64,000 nucleotides of DNA, from contig NZ_CP149817.1 in NCBI RefSeq assembly GCF_037935975.1, forward strand, positions 3,782,001 to 3,846,000. The letters are read 5' to 3'. This document shows positions 27,064 to 36,566 of the stretch, in pieces; positions within the stretch are counted from its first letter, which is position 1, and each line of letters starts with the position of its first letter. The translations under genes were made by a program, and so were the position numbers. The notes under the pieces were generated by a model. The model was not told where the DNA came from, searched no databases, and was given only the letters and a program-made list of their open reading frames with translations. This stretch comes from Teredinibacter turnerae (GTDB taxonomy: Bacteria; Pseudomonadota; Gammaproteobacteria; Pseudomonadales; Cellvibrionaceae).

Positions 27064-27860
27064 CAGTGCATACCCGCTTGTTGCAGCTGGCGCGCATTGG
27101 CGGTATTCAGAAACTGTAACAACGAGCGATAAGCAATTACACCGCGAGAGTTGGCATCAAACAAGTGTGGCGGCAACCCGGCCTTGCTGGCGTCGCGAAA
27201 CCGGGTATCGATAGGGATTTTGCCGGCCCACACCTGCTCGCCATACTTGTTGCGAATGGTGCGCAAGCTGGTCACCGACGCTTGCGTGCGCCGGTCGTAC
27301 ATGGTGGGCAGAATATGATAAAGCAATGCCTGCTTGCGGGATTTCCCCATCATGTTCAGGGTATGCAGAATGCGCTCTAAACCTTTAATGGCCAGAAATT
27401 CGGTTTGTACCGGAATAATTAACTGGCTACAGGCGGCAATGGCGTTAATCATCAAAACCCCGAGTTGCGGCGGACAATCAATAATTGCCAAATCGTATTC
27501 CGATGCAACAGCAGCAAGGCTGCGGGACAATACCAGCCCCATTCCACCGCCCACCGCTTTTCGCTCCAGTGTCGCCAGCGCGGTTGAGGCGGGCAGTAGA
27601 TGCAAATTGGCGAAGGGTGTTGGCAGTATAATTTTTTCCACCAGGTTGTGATTAATTGCAGCGGGGTTATCGAACAGAGTAAAGGCGGAGTCTCGGATTT
27701 CGTCCGGATTTTGTCGAAAATAACAACTCAACGACCCCTGTGGATCGATATCAACGAGCAAGACGCGCAGACCGGCCTCGGCAGCCAGACCGCCCAAGGC
27801 TACACTGGTGGTGGTTTTACCTACTCCACCTTTTTGATTGGCTACAGTCCAAACCTGCAC
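27063..27860 (-). CDS. parC: ParA-family ATPase ParC
   Basis: 265-aa MinD/ParA-type ATPase. Deviant Walker A NQKGGVGKTTTS near residue 9, Walker A' VDIDPQGSLSCY, Walker B IIDCPPQLG. In Vibrio the homologue ParC places chemotaxis arrays at the pole and segregates them at division. The GTG start at 27860 has GAAGG seven bases upstream. Only 21 bases before the start lies a full intrinsic terminator, so expression may depend on read-through from motD. Not to be confused with topoisomerase IV ParC. Confidence 0.88.
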   Translation of the reverse strand: MQVWTVANQKGGVGKTTTSVALGGLAAEAGLRVLLVDIDPQGSLSCYFRQNPDEIRDSAFTLFDNPAAINHNLVEKIILPTPFANLHLLPASTALATLERKAVGGGMGLVLSRSLAAVASEYDLAIIDCPPQLGVLMINAIAACSQLIIPVQTEFLAIKGLERILHTLNMMGKSRKQALLYHILPTMYDRRTQASVTSLRTIRNKYGEQVWAGKIPIDTRFRDASKAGLPPHLFDANSRGVIAYRSLLQFLNTANARQLQQAGMH

Positions 27861-27881
27861 AAAACAACCTTCGTTCTAGGG

Positions 27882-27910
27882 AAAAAAATTGCCGCAGGCG
27901 CGGCAATTTT
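27882..27910 (-). terminator. Intrinsic terminator 21 nt upstream of parC
   Basis: Minus strand: 11-bp stem AAAATTGCCGC/GCGGCAATTTT with a 4-nt loop, running into seven consecutive T. It is 190 bp after motD and so close to the parC ribosome site that no promoter fits between, suggesting attenuation or leaky read-through. Confidence 0.85.
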
Positions 27911-28099
27911 CCTTAAATCACTGCGCAACACACCGGTGTGAGTCTCGCGTTCGCTTAATGATAAATCCTGCTTACGCCGCGCTGTTAGACGATACCCAGG
28001 TCCTGTTGGTCTAGCGCCATTAAAACAGCAGTACACAGCGTTAACCACGATTAGGCAATTAATGTGCCTGCAATTCATACATTACCATTAAATACAGTC

Positions 28100-29017
28100 T
28101 TATTGCTTGCCTCTCGCCTGATCCGGGTCGCTGGTAAAGAGCAATCCACCATTATTTAATTTTACCGGTTTAATCGGCGCAGTTTCGCGATAATCAATGG
28201 CAGATTCCTCTGCTGAATCCACCGCTCGTCGGTTCTGCACATCTCGAGCGGCTTCAGGTTCCTCACTCGCGGGCCCGGGTATGGACACTGGCACAGGCGA
28301 TGGTGATGGAGAGGCCTCGACCGCGTCACCTGCTGGCAGCCGCGGTGCCTCGCGTTTAGTTCGCGCAATGCGTAACACAACCCGGCGATTGGCTGCGCGC
28401 CCCTGTGCTGAATTGTTATCGGCCACAGGCTGGAATTCTCCATAGCCAGTGGCTGCCAAACGTTCGGGAGCCACACCGGCATACGCCAGCAGGTTCACCA
28501 CTGCCACCGCACGCGCGGCGGACAGCTCCCAGTTATTCTGAAATTGCTGATTGCGAATGGGAACATTGTCCGTGTGCCCGCTTACCGCAATGGCATTTTC
28601 AAACGGCGCCAATACATCGGCTAATTCGCTAAAAACCTGCTGTGCTGTGGCGCTCGGGGCAGCGCTACCGGATGCAAACAGTAGCTGTGATTTCACGGCA
28701 ATTTCGACCCAGTCCTCATTGCCCGTTACGGTAACCATGCCTGCGCCAATTTGCTGAGACAAAACCGCATTCAGGGTGGTCAATAGATCATCTGGTGCTA
28801 CCAGAGCCGTGCGCGTGAGGTTCGCGGGAGGTGCTTGCTCCGCGCCGCTAAATGCCCCGCTCAGCGTTTCCGAAAGCGTGCGATATTTGGTTTCGCTCAC
28901 TTGTGATACGGAATACATCACCACAAAAAAGCCAAAGAGCAAGGTAACAAAGTCTGCGTAGGAAACGAGCCAGCGTTCATGGTTTATTTTGGTTTCGACA
29001 GGGGGTCGTCTAATCAT
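28100..29017 (-). CDS. motD: Flagellar motor stator protein MotD (MotB family)
   Basis: 305-aa stator subunit. N-terminal membrane helix with the proton-channel aspartate in SYADFVTLLFGFFVVMYS, a plug/linker, and a C-terminal OmpA-like peptidoglycan-binding domain (SGHTDNVPIRNQQFQNNWELSAARA and GRAANRRVVLRI). The C-terminus is longer than in E. coli MotB and rich in Pro/Ser. Paired with motC 10 bp upstream, as in Pseudomonas, where MotCD powers motility in viscous media and swarming. Another stator pair may exist elsewhere. Confidence 0.92.
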   Translation of the reverse strand: MIRRPPVETKINHERWLVSYADFVTLLFGFFVVMYSVSQVSETKYRTLSETLSGAFSGAEQAPPANLTRTALVAPDDLLTTLNAVLSQQIGAGMVTVTGNEDWVEIAVKSQLLFASGSAAPSATAQQVFSELADVLAPFENAIAVSGHTDNVPIRNQQFQNNWELSAARAVAVVNLLAYAGVAPERLAATGYGEFQPVADNNSAQGRAANRRVVLRIARTKREAPRLPAGDAVEASPSPSPVPVSIPGPASEEPEAARDVQNRRAVDSAEESAIDYRETAPIKPVKLNNGGLLFTSDPDQARGKQ

Positions 29018-29027
29018 GAACGCGGCC

Positions 29028-29768
29028 TCAGTGGAGGTAACCGCTTAATTTCATTTCGATAGCGCGAGGATTATCTCCATCGGCAATGGAGATAATCCCT
29101 TCAATCAACAATTCACGATATTGTGATTGCTGTCGAATACAGGCTTTTAATTTATTTGCGATGGGTAACAACAGTAAATTAGCAAACGCAACCCCGTAAA
29201 TAGTTGCCACAAAAGCGATGGCGATACCTGGACCCAATTCGGCCGGGTCAGATAAATGCTGCATAACATGTATCAAGCCCATTACTGCGCCGATAATACC
29301 AATGGTCGGCGCATAACCGCCCATGCTCTCGTAAAACTGAACAGCCTCACTATCGCGCTGCTCAGCAACTATGAGATCCGTCTCCAGCACGTGGCGAATT
29401 ACTTCAGGTTCGCTGCCGTCTACCAATAACTGTAAGCCTTTGCGACAAAATTTATCGCGTTCCCGCTCAGCGATATTTTCAAGGCCCAGAAGCCCGTCGC
29501 GACGCGCGGATTTCGCCCAGCCAACCACCCGGGTTATACCCAGCTTAAACTGCACGCGCGGCGGTTTAAATATCCATTTAAAAAGAGAAAGCGCTCGTTT
29601 CAACCCCGCCATCGGGGTTTGTAGCATGGCAGCGCCAATAGTGCCACCAATAACGATAAGTGCCGCAGGCCCATTGACCAACGAGCCCCAACTGCCGCCT
29701 TCGATAAAATTGCCGCCCAGTAGCGCGGCAAACCCGATGACAACACCAAGTACACTGAGTAGATCCAT
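29028..29768 (-). CDS. motC: Flagellar motor stator protein MotC (MotA family)
   Basis: 246-aa inner-membrane stator subunit with four hydrophobic helices. The N-terminal helix SVLGVVIGFAALLGGNFIEGG, the cytoplasmic loop, and the pair GGYAPTIGIIGAVMGLIHVM and GIAIAFVATIYGVAFANLLLLPI are typical of MotA/PomA. It forms the ion channel with MotD. It starts 10 bp after cheB and ends 10 bp before motD, so all are in one operon. Confidence 0.94.
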   Translation of the reverse strand: MDLLSVLGVVIGFAALLGGNFIEGGSWGSLVNGPAALIVIGGTIGAAMLQTPMAGLKRALSLFKWIFKPPRVQFKLGITRVVGWAKSARRDGLLGLENIAERERDKFCRKGLQLLVDGSEPEVIRHVLETDLIVAEQRDSEAVQFYESMGGYAPTIGIIGAVMGLIHVMQHLSDPAELGPGIAIAFVATIYGVAFANLLLLPIANKLKACIRQQSQYRELLIEGIISIADGDNPRAIEMKLSGYLH

Positions 29769-29778
29769 ACCCTCGCCG

Positions 29779-30915
29779 CTAAAATTCGCTTAACAATCGG
29801 GGGCATACTTCATCTAAAGGAAGAACTTCATCACTTAAGCCAGCACGGGCAACAGCCGCGGGCATGCCGTAAACCACACTGGTTTCCTGATCCTGCGACC
29901 AAATAGCTGCACCCTTGCTTTTAAGCAGTTTTGCCCCCTCGCAACCATCCGCTCCCATACCTGTTAACACAATAGCTAATGCGTCTCCCCCCATGTTCGA
30001 CGCGATGGAAGCGAAGGTAATATCAACACACGGCTTGTAGTTAACACGATCATCGCCATCAATAATTTTTACGCTGCGACCACCACGATCGACAATCATC
30101 TGCTTACCGCCCGGCGCAATTAACACGTGACCTGGCAACAGCGCATCGCCGCTCTCCGCCTCTTTTACGTTGACGCTTGCCAGGCGATTGAGGCGTTCGG
30201 CGAATGCACGGGTGAAGTTTTCCGGCATGTGCTGCACAACAACAAGCGGTAAAGGAAAATTTGCAGGCAGGTTAGTGATAATGTCGGACAGCGCTACCGG
30301 CCCGCCGGTGGACGCACCTATCGCAACGATTTTTACACGGCCTTTGAGTCTAACCGAAGCGCGTGGGGACGGCGCCGCGGGCGCTGAGGGCGATGGGGAA
30401 GCCTCCGACCGCGCAGACATGCGTGCGCGAAGAGCCGCAGTGCGCTCTTTCGCGCGCTGGGACCGCTCATTGGCCTCCGCCGCTAAATCCGCTGTATTAC
30501 GGCGTGCCGAAGGATTGGCGTTACTGGCAAAACCAATCAGCTTTTCGTGGAGTTTTTTCTTCAGGATCGCCGAATTGCGCGACACTTCCGCGAAATTTTT
30601 CGGGATAAAATCGACGGCTCCCGCATCGAGCGCTTCCAGCGTAATAGTTGCGCCTTCGTATGTCATCGACGAAAACATCACAATGGGGACTGGGCGCTCA
30701 GCCATAATTGCGCGCACCGCAGACACGCCGTCAAGATACGGCATTTCGTAATCCATCGAAATAATATCGGGTTCCAACTGCTGCGCCTTGTCAATTGCTT
30801 CGCGACCGTTGGACGCGATACCCACGACTTCAAGGTCCGGGTGTTCGCCAATAATTTCTTTTAAGCGATGCTGAAAAAAACTGGAATCATCTACAATGAG
30901 CACCTTATAGGCCAC
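29779..30915 (-). CDS. cheB: Protein-glutamate methylesterase CheB (flagellar cluster)
   Basis: 378-aa response regulator-methylesterase for receptor adaptation. Receiver at residues 1-120 (VLIVDDSSFFQ; phospho-Asp in IISMDYEMPYLDG; Lys in FIPKNF), then a linker of about 60 residues rich in Arg/Ala/Ser/Pro, then the esterase domain with catalytic Ser in IGASTGGPVAL, His in VVQHMPENF, and Asp in LTGMGADG. It follows cheA after 199 bp and is 10 bp from motC. A second cheB lies at 56287. Confidence 0.96.
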   Translation of the reverse strand: MAYKVLIVDDSSFFQHRLKEIIGEHPDLEVVGIASNGREAIDKAQQLEPDIISMDYEMPYLDGVSAVRAIMAERPVPIVMFSSMTYEGATITLEALDAGAVDFIPKNFAEVSRNSAILKKKLHEKLIGFASNANPSARRNTADLAAEANERSQRAKERTAALRARMSARSEASPSPSAPAAPSPRASVRLKGRVKIVAIGASTGGPVALSDIITNLPANFPLPLVVVQHMPENFTRAFAERLNRLASVNVKEAESGDALLPGHVLIAPGGKQMIVDRGGRSVKIIDGDDRVNYKPCVDITFASIASNMGGDALAIVLTGMGADGCEGAKLLKSKGAAIWSQDQETSVVYGMPAAVARAGLSDEVLPLDEVCPRLLSEF

Positions 30916-31114
30916 AACAAATCCTCATTACCTGGCACGTCAAGAATTGCCCACTCACTCACGTGAACGGCCTAGCCCCCAATCATGCAAATAGTCTGTA
31001 CATGCGGCAGTTTAGTCGAGTGCGAACAATTAGCGCATCTATGCGTACAATCGCGCCCAAATTAATCGCAACTCGCCCCCGCTGAAGATCCTCGACACGC
31101 ATTTTTATTGTGCG

Positions 31115-33508
31115 CTAGGCGTTACCCGCGTAGCGTTTCAGCATGCTCGGCACATCCAAGATCAAGGCGATTGTGCCATCGCCGGTGATGGTTGCCCCGG
31201 CCATACCCGGGGTACCGTGCAGCATTTTACCCAGAGGCTTAATCACCACCTCTTCCTGCCCGATAAGCTGGTCCACCACAAACCCAACTCGTTGTGTTCC
31301 CACAGAAACAATAACAACGTGACCTTCTTTAGGTTTATCCTTAGTCACATGTTTTTTCACCAGCCAGCGCTTTAAGTGAAAAATTGGTACAGCTTTTTCA
31401 CGAATGGTGATGCATTCCTGACCGTCAACAATATTGCTCTTGGTGAGGTCCATATGGAATATTTCATTCACACTCACCAGCGGCAGAGCAAACGTCTGCT
31501 GGCCCAACATAATCATCAGGGTTGGCATAATTGCCAGCGTTAGCGGCACCTTGATACGAATTTGCGTACCCGCTCCAATCTTTGAGTCTATTTCAATCGA
31601 GCCATTTAACTGGGTAATTTTGGTTTTCACCACATCCATACCCACGCCACGACCGGAAACGTCAGAGATTTCTTTTTTGGTTGAAAAGCCTGGAGCGAAT
31701 ATCAGGTTAAACGCCTCAGTATCTGTTAAGCGGGCTGCAGCGTCTTCATCGTACAACCCTTTTTCCACCGCCTTGGAGCGCAGCACGTCCGGGTCCATAC
31801 CGCCGCCGTCATCGCTGATGGAAAGCAAGATATGATCGCCTTCCTGTTCCGCCGCGAGAATAACTTTACCTACGCGCGATTTACCTTTCGCTTCGCGGTC
31901 TGCGGGCAATTCAATGCCGTGATCCACCGAGTTGCGAACCAAATGCACCAATGGGTCTGCCAACGCTTCGACCAGGTTTTTATCCAGGTCAGTTTCTTCG
32001 CCCTGAAGCTCCAGATTAATTTCTTTTTTAAGGTTGCGTGCGAGGTCACGCACGACCCGAGGAAAACGCCCAAACACCTTTTTGATTGGCTGCATGCGCG
32101 TTTTCATTACCGAGGTTTGGAGATCGGCCGTTACCACATCGAGATTGGCAACCGCCTTTTGCATCGACTCGTCGTTAGACTCGAGACCAAGGCGAACCAG
32201 ACGGTTGCGCACCAATACCAGCTCGCCCACCATATTCATAATATCGTCGAGCCGCTGCGTATCCACACGCACCGTTGTTTCGGTGTTAGCCGCCTGCGCG
32301 GCTTGAGCCTCCCGGGGCTTGGGCGCACTGGTTTGCGCCGCAGCAGCCGGTGCTCGTTCCCGAGGAGCATCGTCCTCCGGAGCAGCGCGGCTGGGTGCAG
32401 GTTTGGCTGCCGGGGTGCTGGGTGATGCAGGTGCAGGTGTCGGCTTGGCACTGGCTGCTGGGGGCGGGGGCGGAGGTGGCGCTGCCGCAGCCGCTGGCTC
32501 GGCAGGCTGATCGGCCGTTACCGATGGCCCTTTACCCACACCATGGAGCTGGTCGAGCAGGTCTTCGAATTCGTCTTCAGAGATGATATCGCCGGTCGCT
32601 TTGGGTTTAGTCGCATCGGTATGCTTGGGCGCGGCGTTGCCTGGGCTTTTACCAGAGCCATGGAGCTGATCCAGGAGGCTTTCAAATTCATCTGGGGTGA
32701 TTTCATCAGAGTCGCCGCCACTGACTGATTCAGCGGGGGCAGAAGGCGCAACAGCCTCGCTTGCAGCCGCTGGCTCGGCTTCAGTTTCACCACCGGTCGG
32801 TCCTTTCCCCGAACCATGCAGTTGATCAAGCAGGGCTTCAAACTCGTCCTCACTGATTTCGTCACCGCCAGCAGCAGGCGGTGCAGTTCCTGGCGCCGCG
32901 CCTGCTGGTTCTGGTGCAGCTGCAGATTCCTCGCCATCGTTGATGGCATCGAGAAACCCTTCAAACTCGTCATCGGTAAGGTCGATATCACTGCCGCTAG
33001 CGTCCGCGTCCGGTCCAGCGGACTCAGGTTCAGCTTCAAACGGGTCTGCACCAGCGGGTTCAGGTTCAGGTTCAGGTTCAGGTTCCGGCGCAGGTGCGGC
33101 GGCCGTCGTGCCAAGATCTTCCCCGGAGCTGAGCTTTTCCAGAGCAACAATAAGTTCCCGGTCTACCGGTGAAGGCTCTTCCCGTCTCGAGACTTGCGCA
33201 AACTGTTCATTTACAGCGTCCAGCGCACGCAGCACCACATCCATCAGCTCGGAGGTAACAGAACGCTGCCCGTTGCGTAAGTGGTCGAACAGGTTCTCTG
33301 TCGCGTGGCAGCAATCCACCATCGCATTGAGTTGCAAAAACCCGGCACCACCTTTTACTGTGTGAAAGCCGCGAAAAATTGCGTTCAGCAGATCTCTATC
33401 GTCCGGACGCTGTTCCAGATCTACTAATTGCTCAGAGAGCTGCTCGATGATTTCCCCGGCTTCAACCAAGAAGTCCTGAAGGATATCTTCATCATCGCCA
33501 AACGCCAT
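31115..33508 (-). CDS. cheA: Chemotaxis histidine kinase CheA (flagellar cluster)
   Basis: 797-aa kinase of the main chemotaxis array, phosphorylating CheY and CheB. N-terminal Hpt domain with phospho-His in FHTVKGGAGFLQL. A long acidic, Pro/Ala-rich linker replaces an ordinary P2 domain and contains three near-identical motifs (DEFEALLDQLHGSGK, DEFESLLDQLHGSGK, DEFEDLLDQLHGVGK) plus a weaker one (DDEFEGFLDAIND). Then come the dimerisation domain, the HATPase domain (LVHLVRNSVDHGIE; SDDGGGMD; GRGVGMDVV) and the CheW-like regulatory domain. It follows cheZ, 25 bp apart. Confidence 0.97.
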   Translation of the reverse strand: MAFGDDEDILQDFLVEAGEIIEQLSEQLVDLEQRPDDRDLLNAIFRGFHTVKGGAGFLQLNAMVDCCHATENLFDHLRNGQRSVTSELMDVVLRALDAVNEQFAQVSRREEPSPVDRELIVALEKLSSGEDLGTTAAAPAPEPEPEPEPEPAGADPFEAEPESAGPDADASGSDIDLTDDEFEGFLDAINDGEESAAAPEPAGAAPGTAPPAAGGDEISEDEFEALLDQLHGSGKGPTGGETEAEPAAASEAVAPSAPAESVSGGDSDEITPDEFESLLDQLHGSGKSPGNAAPKHTDATKPKATGDIISEDEFEDLLDQLHGVGKGPSVTADQPAEPAAAAAPPPPPPPAASAKPTPAPASPSTPAAKPAPSRAAPEDDAPRERAPAAAAQTSAPKPREAQAAQAANTETTVRVDTQRLDDIMNMVGELVLVRNRLVRLGLESNDESMQKAVANLDVVTADLQTSVMKTRMQPIKKVFGRFPRVVRDLARNLKKEINLELQGEETDLDKNLVEALADPLVHLVRNSVDHGIELPADREAKGKSRVGKVILAAEQEGDHILLSISDDGGGMDPDVLRSKAVEKGLYDEDAAARLTDTEAFNLIFAPGFSTKKEISDVSGRGVGMDVVKTKITQLNGSIEIDSKIGAGTQIRIKVPLTLAIMPTLMIMLGQQTFALPLVSVNEIFHMDLTKSNIVDGQECITIREKAVPIFHLKRWLVKKHVTKDKPKEGHVVIVSVGTQRVGFVVDQLIGQEEVVIKPLGKMLHGTPGMAGATITGDGTIALILDVPSMLKRYAGNA

Positions 33509-33533
33509 TCATAAATCCTCAGTGCATCAGGGC

Positions 33534-34328
33534 CTAGAAGCCCAAGCTGGATAACAAATCGTCAACGTCGTCCTGGCTGGACACCACATCTTCACGCTTG
33601 TCGGCATGAATCTGCGGGCCTTCACCACGACTGCTATCGCTGTCGGTCTTCAGAGTTTGCTTGTTCGCATCCTCTGCCATACCAGTAACCTGCTCCACCT
33701 GTCCGGCGATACGCATCAGGTTTACGAGCTCATTTTCCACATCGGTGATAAGCCCAATAACTTTCTGCAATACCTGCCCGGTTAAATCCTGGTAACCCTG
33801 CTCGAGAATAATGTCCTGCAAGGTTTTGTTCAGCTGCTGGGTCCCGTCGTCCATCTGGTCGAGAAACTCGCCCATTTGGCTGTACAAGTCTCTAAATTCT
33901 TCCTTGCTCATTTCGCGGCGGCGCAGCCGGTGCCACTCTTCGCGTAACCGGTGTGCCTCCTGACCGAGATTCATGGCGATTGGCGCGGCAGCTTCCACTT
34001 TGTCCATGGTTTTGTCAGCCGCTTTCTGGGTCATTTCAATGACATATTGCAGACGGTTCGTCGCGTCGCGAATCTCCGATTTATTCACCTCTACAGGCTC
34101 CGATGCGAAGTCTGCGTCCACATTGAAATTAACGATTGCCTCGTGCAATGCGCGAGTCAGTTGCCCCACGCTTTTAAATATGTGTCGGTCCCGCGCTTCC
34201 ACCAAACTGTGAATTAACGCAGATGCCTCCTCCAGATTGTCACCTTGCAGTTGCTCGACCAGTTGCGTTGCACTATCTTGCAACTGGGTTAAAAACTGCT
34301 CGTCGTGCTCTTGTATCGTTTTATCCAT
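33534..34328 (-). CDS. cheZ: Chemotaxis phosphatase CheZ
   Basis: 264-aa phosphatase that removes phosphate from CheY-P. A long helical hairpin contains the catalytic glutamine in LNKTLQDIILEQGYQDLTGQVLQ, and the C-terminal CheY-docking peptide SSQDDVDDLLSSLGF is nearly identical to that of enteric CheZ. It lies 18 bp after cheY and is likely cotranscribed with it and with cheA. Confidence 0.96.
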   Translation of the reverse strand: MDKTIQEHDEQFLTQLQDSATQLVEQLQGDNLEEASALIHSLVEARDRHIFKSVGQLTRALHEAIVNFNVDADFASEPVEVNKSEIRDATNRLQYVIEMTQKAADKTMDKVEAAAPIAMNLGQEAHRLREEWHRLRRREMSKEEFRDLYSQMGEFLDQMDDGTQQLNKTLQDIILEQGYQDLTGQVLQKVIGLITDVENELVNLMRIAGQVEQVTGMAEDANKQTLKTDSDSSRGEGPQIHADKREDVVSSQDDVDDLLSSLGF

Positions 34329-34346
34329 CAGCCGACCCGCTCGGGC

Positions 34347-34721
34347 TTAACCCGCAACACGCTCAAAAATCTTATCGATTTTTTCTTTGAGCACCTGCGC
34401 AGTAAAGGGTTTTACAACATAGCCATTGACGCCCGCCTGGGCCGCTTCAATGATCTGATCTCGCTTCGCTTCCGCGGTAACCATCAACACCGGAAGACCT
34501 GCAAGTTTGGCATCAGCACGCACTTCTTTTAACAAATCGATCCCGGTCATGCCTGGCATGTTCCAGTCAGTTACCAGAAAATCAAAATCACCACTTCGCA
34601 ACATTGGCAGCGCGGTGGTGCCGTCATCTGCCTCGTGGGTATTGGTAAAGCCCAAATCCCGCAATAAATTTTTAATGATGCGCCTCATCGTCGAAAAGTC
34701 GTCAACGATCAGGATTTTCAT
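34347..34721 (-). CDS. cheY: Chemotaxis response regulator CheY
   Basis: 124-aa single-domain receiver that binds FliM when phosphorylated and reverses or slows the motor. Acidic pocket [13 protein letters not shown], phospho-Asp in [13 protein letters not shown], Thr in MVTAEA, Lys in YVVKPFT. The start at 34721 is chosen by alignment to the family; a reading from 34769 adds 16 untypical residues. 148 bp separate it from fliA, enough for its own promoter, but I could not identify one. Confidence 0.97.
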   Translation of the reverse strand: MKILIVDDFSTMRRIIKNLLRDLGFTNTHEADDGTTALPMLRSGDFDFLVTDWNMPGMTGIDLLKEVRADAKLAGLPVLMVTAEAKRDQIIEAAQAGVNGYVVKPFTAQVLKEKIDKIFERVAG

Positions 34722-34869
34722 GTTTTTGTCCAATGCAGCCTCCGATATCCCGTGCGCTGGGGTAAACAAATCTCAGTGAGAGACCATAAAAACAATTCTA
34801 GACGCTCGTTGCCAGTCAGCCAGTTTTAGCGACAATTTTCTGGCGACCAAATGATGTGTGTTTGATTTA

Positions 34870-35577
34870 TCACCATCCGGTCAACTTCGCTTTCAGGCGC
34901 AGTGCCGCTTGACTGTGGATCTGGCTAATGCGCGACTCGGATACACCCAGCACCAAGCCTATTTCTTTTAAGTTCATTTCCTGTTCGTAGTAAAGCGAAA
35001 GCACGAGTTGCTCCCTCTCCGGTAGACCCTCAATGGCCCCGGCCAGCGCTTCGCGCATGGCGTCTCTTTGTACCTTTTCGGCAGGTTCGTCCAAACCTTC
35101 AGTGCCAAGGGAAAATTGGTTTTCGTTTTCCTCGAACGTTTCTTCCAGGCTGTAAAGTCGTGTCGAGGTGCTATCGCGGAGAATATCGTGATATTCGTCC
35201 AGCGACATTTGCAGCTCGTCGGCGATCTCGCCATCCCGCGCATCCCTGCCCAAGCGCGCTTCCACATTGCCGATGGCTTCGGACACGCGCCTGGCATTTC
35301 GGTGAACACTGCGCGGCGCCCAATCGCCGCGCCGCATTTCGTCCACTATCGCACCGCGAATGCGTATACCGGCGTAGGTCTCGAAACTCGCACCTTTGCC
35401 GGCATCGTATTTTTGCGCAGCTTCCAACAGGCCAATCATGCCCGCCTGCATTAAATCATCCACCAGCACATGGCTCGGCATTCGCGCCATCATGTGATGC
35501 GCAATTCGCTTAACCAGGGGAACATAATCCTCGACCCGAATCGCAACAGCAGCTTCCTGGGCCTGTTCGTAAACCAT
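34870..35577 (-). CDS. fliA: RNA polymerase sigma factor FliA (sigma-28)
   Basis: 235-aa flagellar sigma factor for late genes. Region 2 has DLMQAGMIGLLEAAQKYD and the following FETYAGIRIRGAIVDEMRRGDW, region 3 lies around DEYHDILRD, and region 4 has the helix-turn-helix LKEIGLVLGVSESRISQIHSQA. The ATG at 35577 is preceded by AGGAAATCTC and is preferred over an upstream ATG. It lies 63 bp after fleN. Its anti-sigma factor flgM is not in this window. Confidence 0.97.
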   Translation of the reverse strand: MVYEQAQEAAVAIRVEDYVPLVKRIAHHMMARMPSHVLVDDLMQAGMIGLLEAAQKYDAGKGASFETYAGIRIRGAIVDEMRRGDWAPRSVHRNARRVSEAIGNVEARLGRDARDGEIADELQMSLDEYHDILRDSTSTRLYSLEETFEENENQFSLGTEGLDEPAEKVQRDAMREALAGAIEGLPEREQLVLSLYYEQEMNLKEIGLVLGVSESRISQIHSQAALRLKAKLTGW

Positions 35578-35640
35578 GAGATTTCCTACCGAGGAGAGTG
35601 CCATAAGTCGCCGCCGGGGACTGAACACTGATAACCGCCG

Positions 35641-36459
35641 CTAGCCATTGGCCGCCACGAGTCGTTCCAGAAAAAACTCCAGGTGGCCACGCGCGCTTGT
35701 TTGCACCGGCCACTGATCGATTTTTTGAGCAATGACCCGCATCGCGGCTGCCGCTTTACAGCGGGGGGCGAATTCAAGCAGAGGTTGGCGTTTCTGTACA
35801 GCTTTTCTCACGTTTTCATCAAAGGGTACATGCCCCAGGTATTGCAGCGATGCATCCAAAAATTTTTCGCACACGCCGTTTAACTTGTTAAAAAGATTAA
35901 TACCTTCCTGCGTAGTACGTGTCATATTGGCGATAACACGGAAGCGAAATACTCCGTGCTCGGCATTCAATAATTTAATCAGTGCGTAGGCATCGGTAAT
36001 CGACGAAGGTTCATCGCACACCACAACGATAACTTCCTGTGCAGCGCGCACGAAGCTGATAACGGTTTCGGATATGCCCGCAGCCGTATCCACCACTAAC
36101 ACATCCAGTTGATCGCTCAAATCGTTAAACGCGTAGACCAGCGCCGCGTGCTCCTGTGGCGACAGGTGGGTCATTTGTTGCACCCCAGAGGATGCGGGAA
36201 CCACTTTAATTCCGCCCGGCCCGTTGAGCAGTACCTCGCGCAATGACTTGCTGCCGTCGAGCACATCGGCCAGGTTATAACGTGCCTGCAAGCCCAATAG
36301 AACATCCACATTCGCCAATCCAAGGTCGGCATCCATCAATACCACGCGACGACGCAATTCCGCCAACCCAATACTGAGGTTAACAGACAGATTGGTCTTA
36401 CCGACGCCACCCTTGCCGCCAGTGACAGCGATGACTTTAATCGGATTCTTGGCACTCAT
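35641..36459 (-). CDS. fleN: Flagellar number regulator FleN (FlhG), MinD-type ATPase
   Basis: 272-aa ParA/MinD-family ATPase that limits flagellar number, in Pseudomonas by inhibiting FleQ. Deviant Walker A VTGGKGGVGKTN near residue 12, VLMDADLGLANVDVLLG, and Walker B LVVDTAAG are present. It ends in a hydrophobic-basic helix typical of MinD membrane tips (LEFFLERLVA). The ATG at 36459 has AAGAGA upstream. It lies between flhF and fliA as in other polarly flagellated bacteria. Confidence 0.96.
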   Translation of the reverse strand: MSAKNPIKVIAVTGGKGGVGKTNLSVNLSIGLAELRRRVVLMDADLGLANVDVLLGLQARYNLADVLDGSKSLREVLLNGPGGIKVVPASSGVQQMTHLSPQEHAALVYAFNDLSDQLDVLVVDTAAGISETVISFVRAAQEVIVVVCDEPSSITDAYALIKLLNAEHGVFRFRVIANMTRTTQEGINLFNKLNGVCEKFLDASLQYLGHVPFDENVRKAVQKRQPLLEFAPRCKAAAAMRVIAQKIDQWPVQTSARGHLEFFLERLVAANG

Positions 36460-36566
36460 AATTTCTCTTTCCCGGCGGGATGTGTGAGGGGCTAGATTTA
36501 TAACCCGGTTCATCGGATTTATGCTCCAACAAGTATAGATGACGATAGCCAGTACGCCCGGTGGGC

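Noticed and set aside
30933-30950. Plus-strand sigma-54-like TGGCACG...TTGC near cheB
   Set aside because: Seven bases instead of four separate TGGCACG from TTGC, and it points away from cheB toward no gene start.
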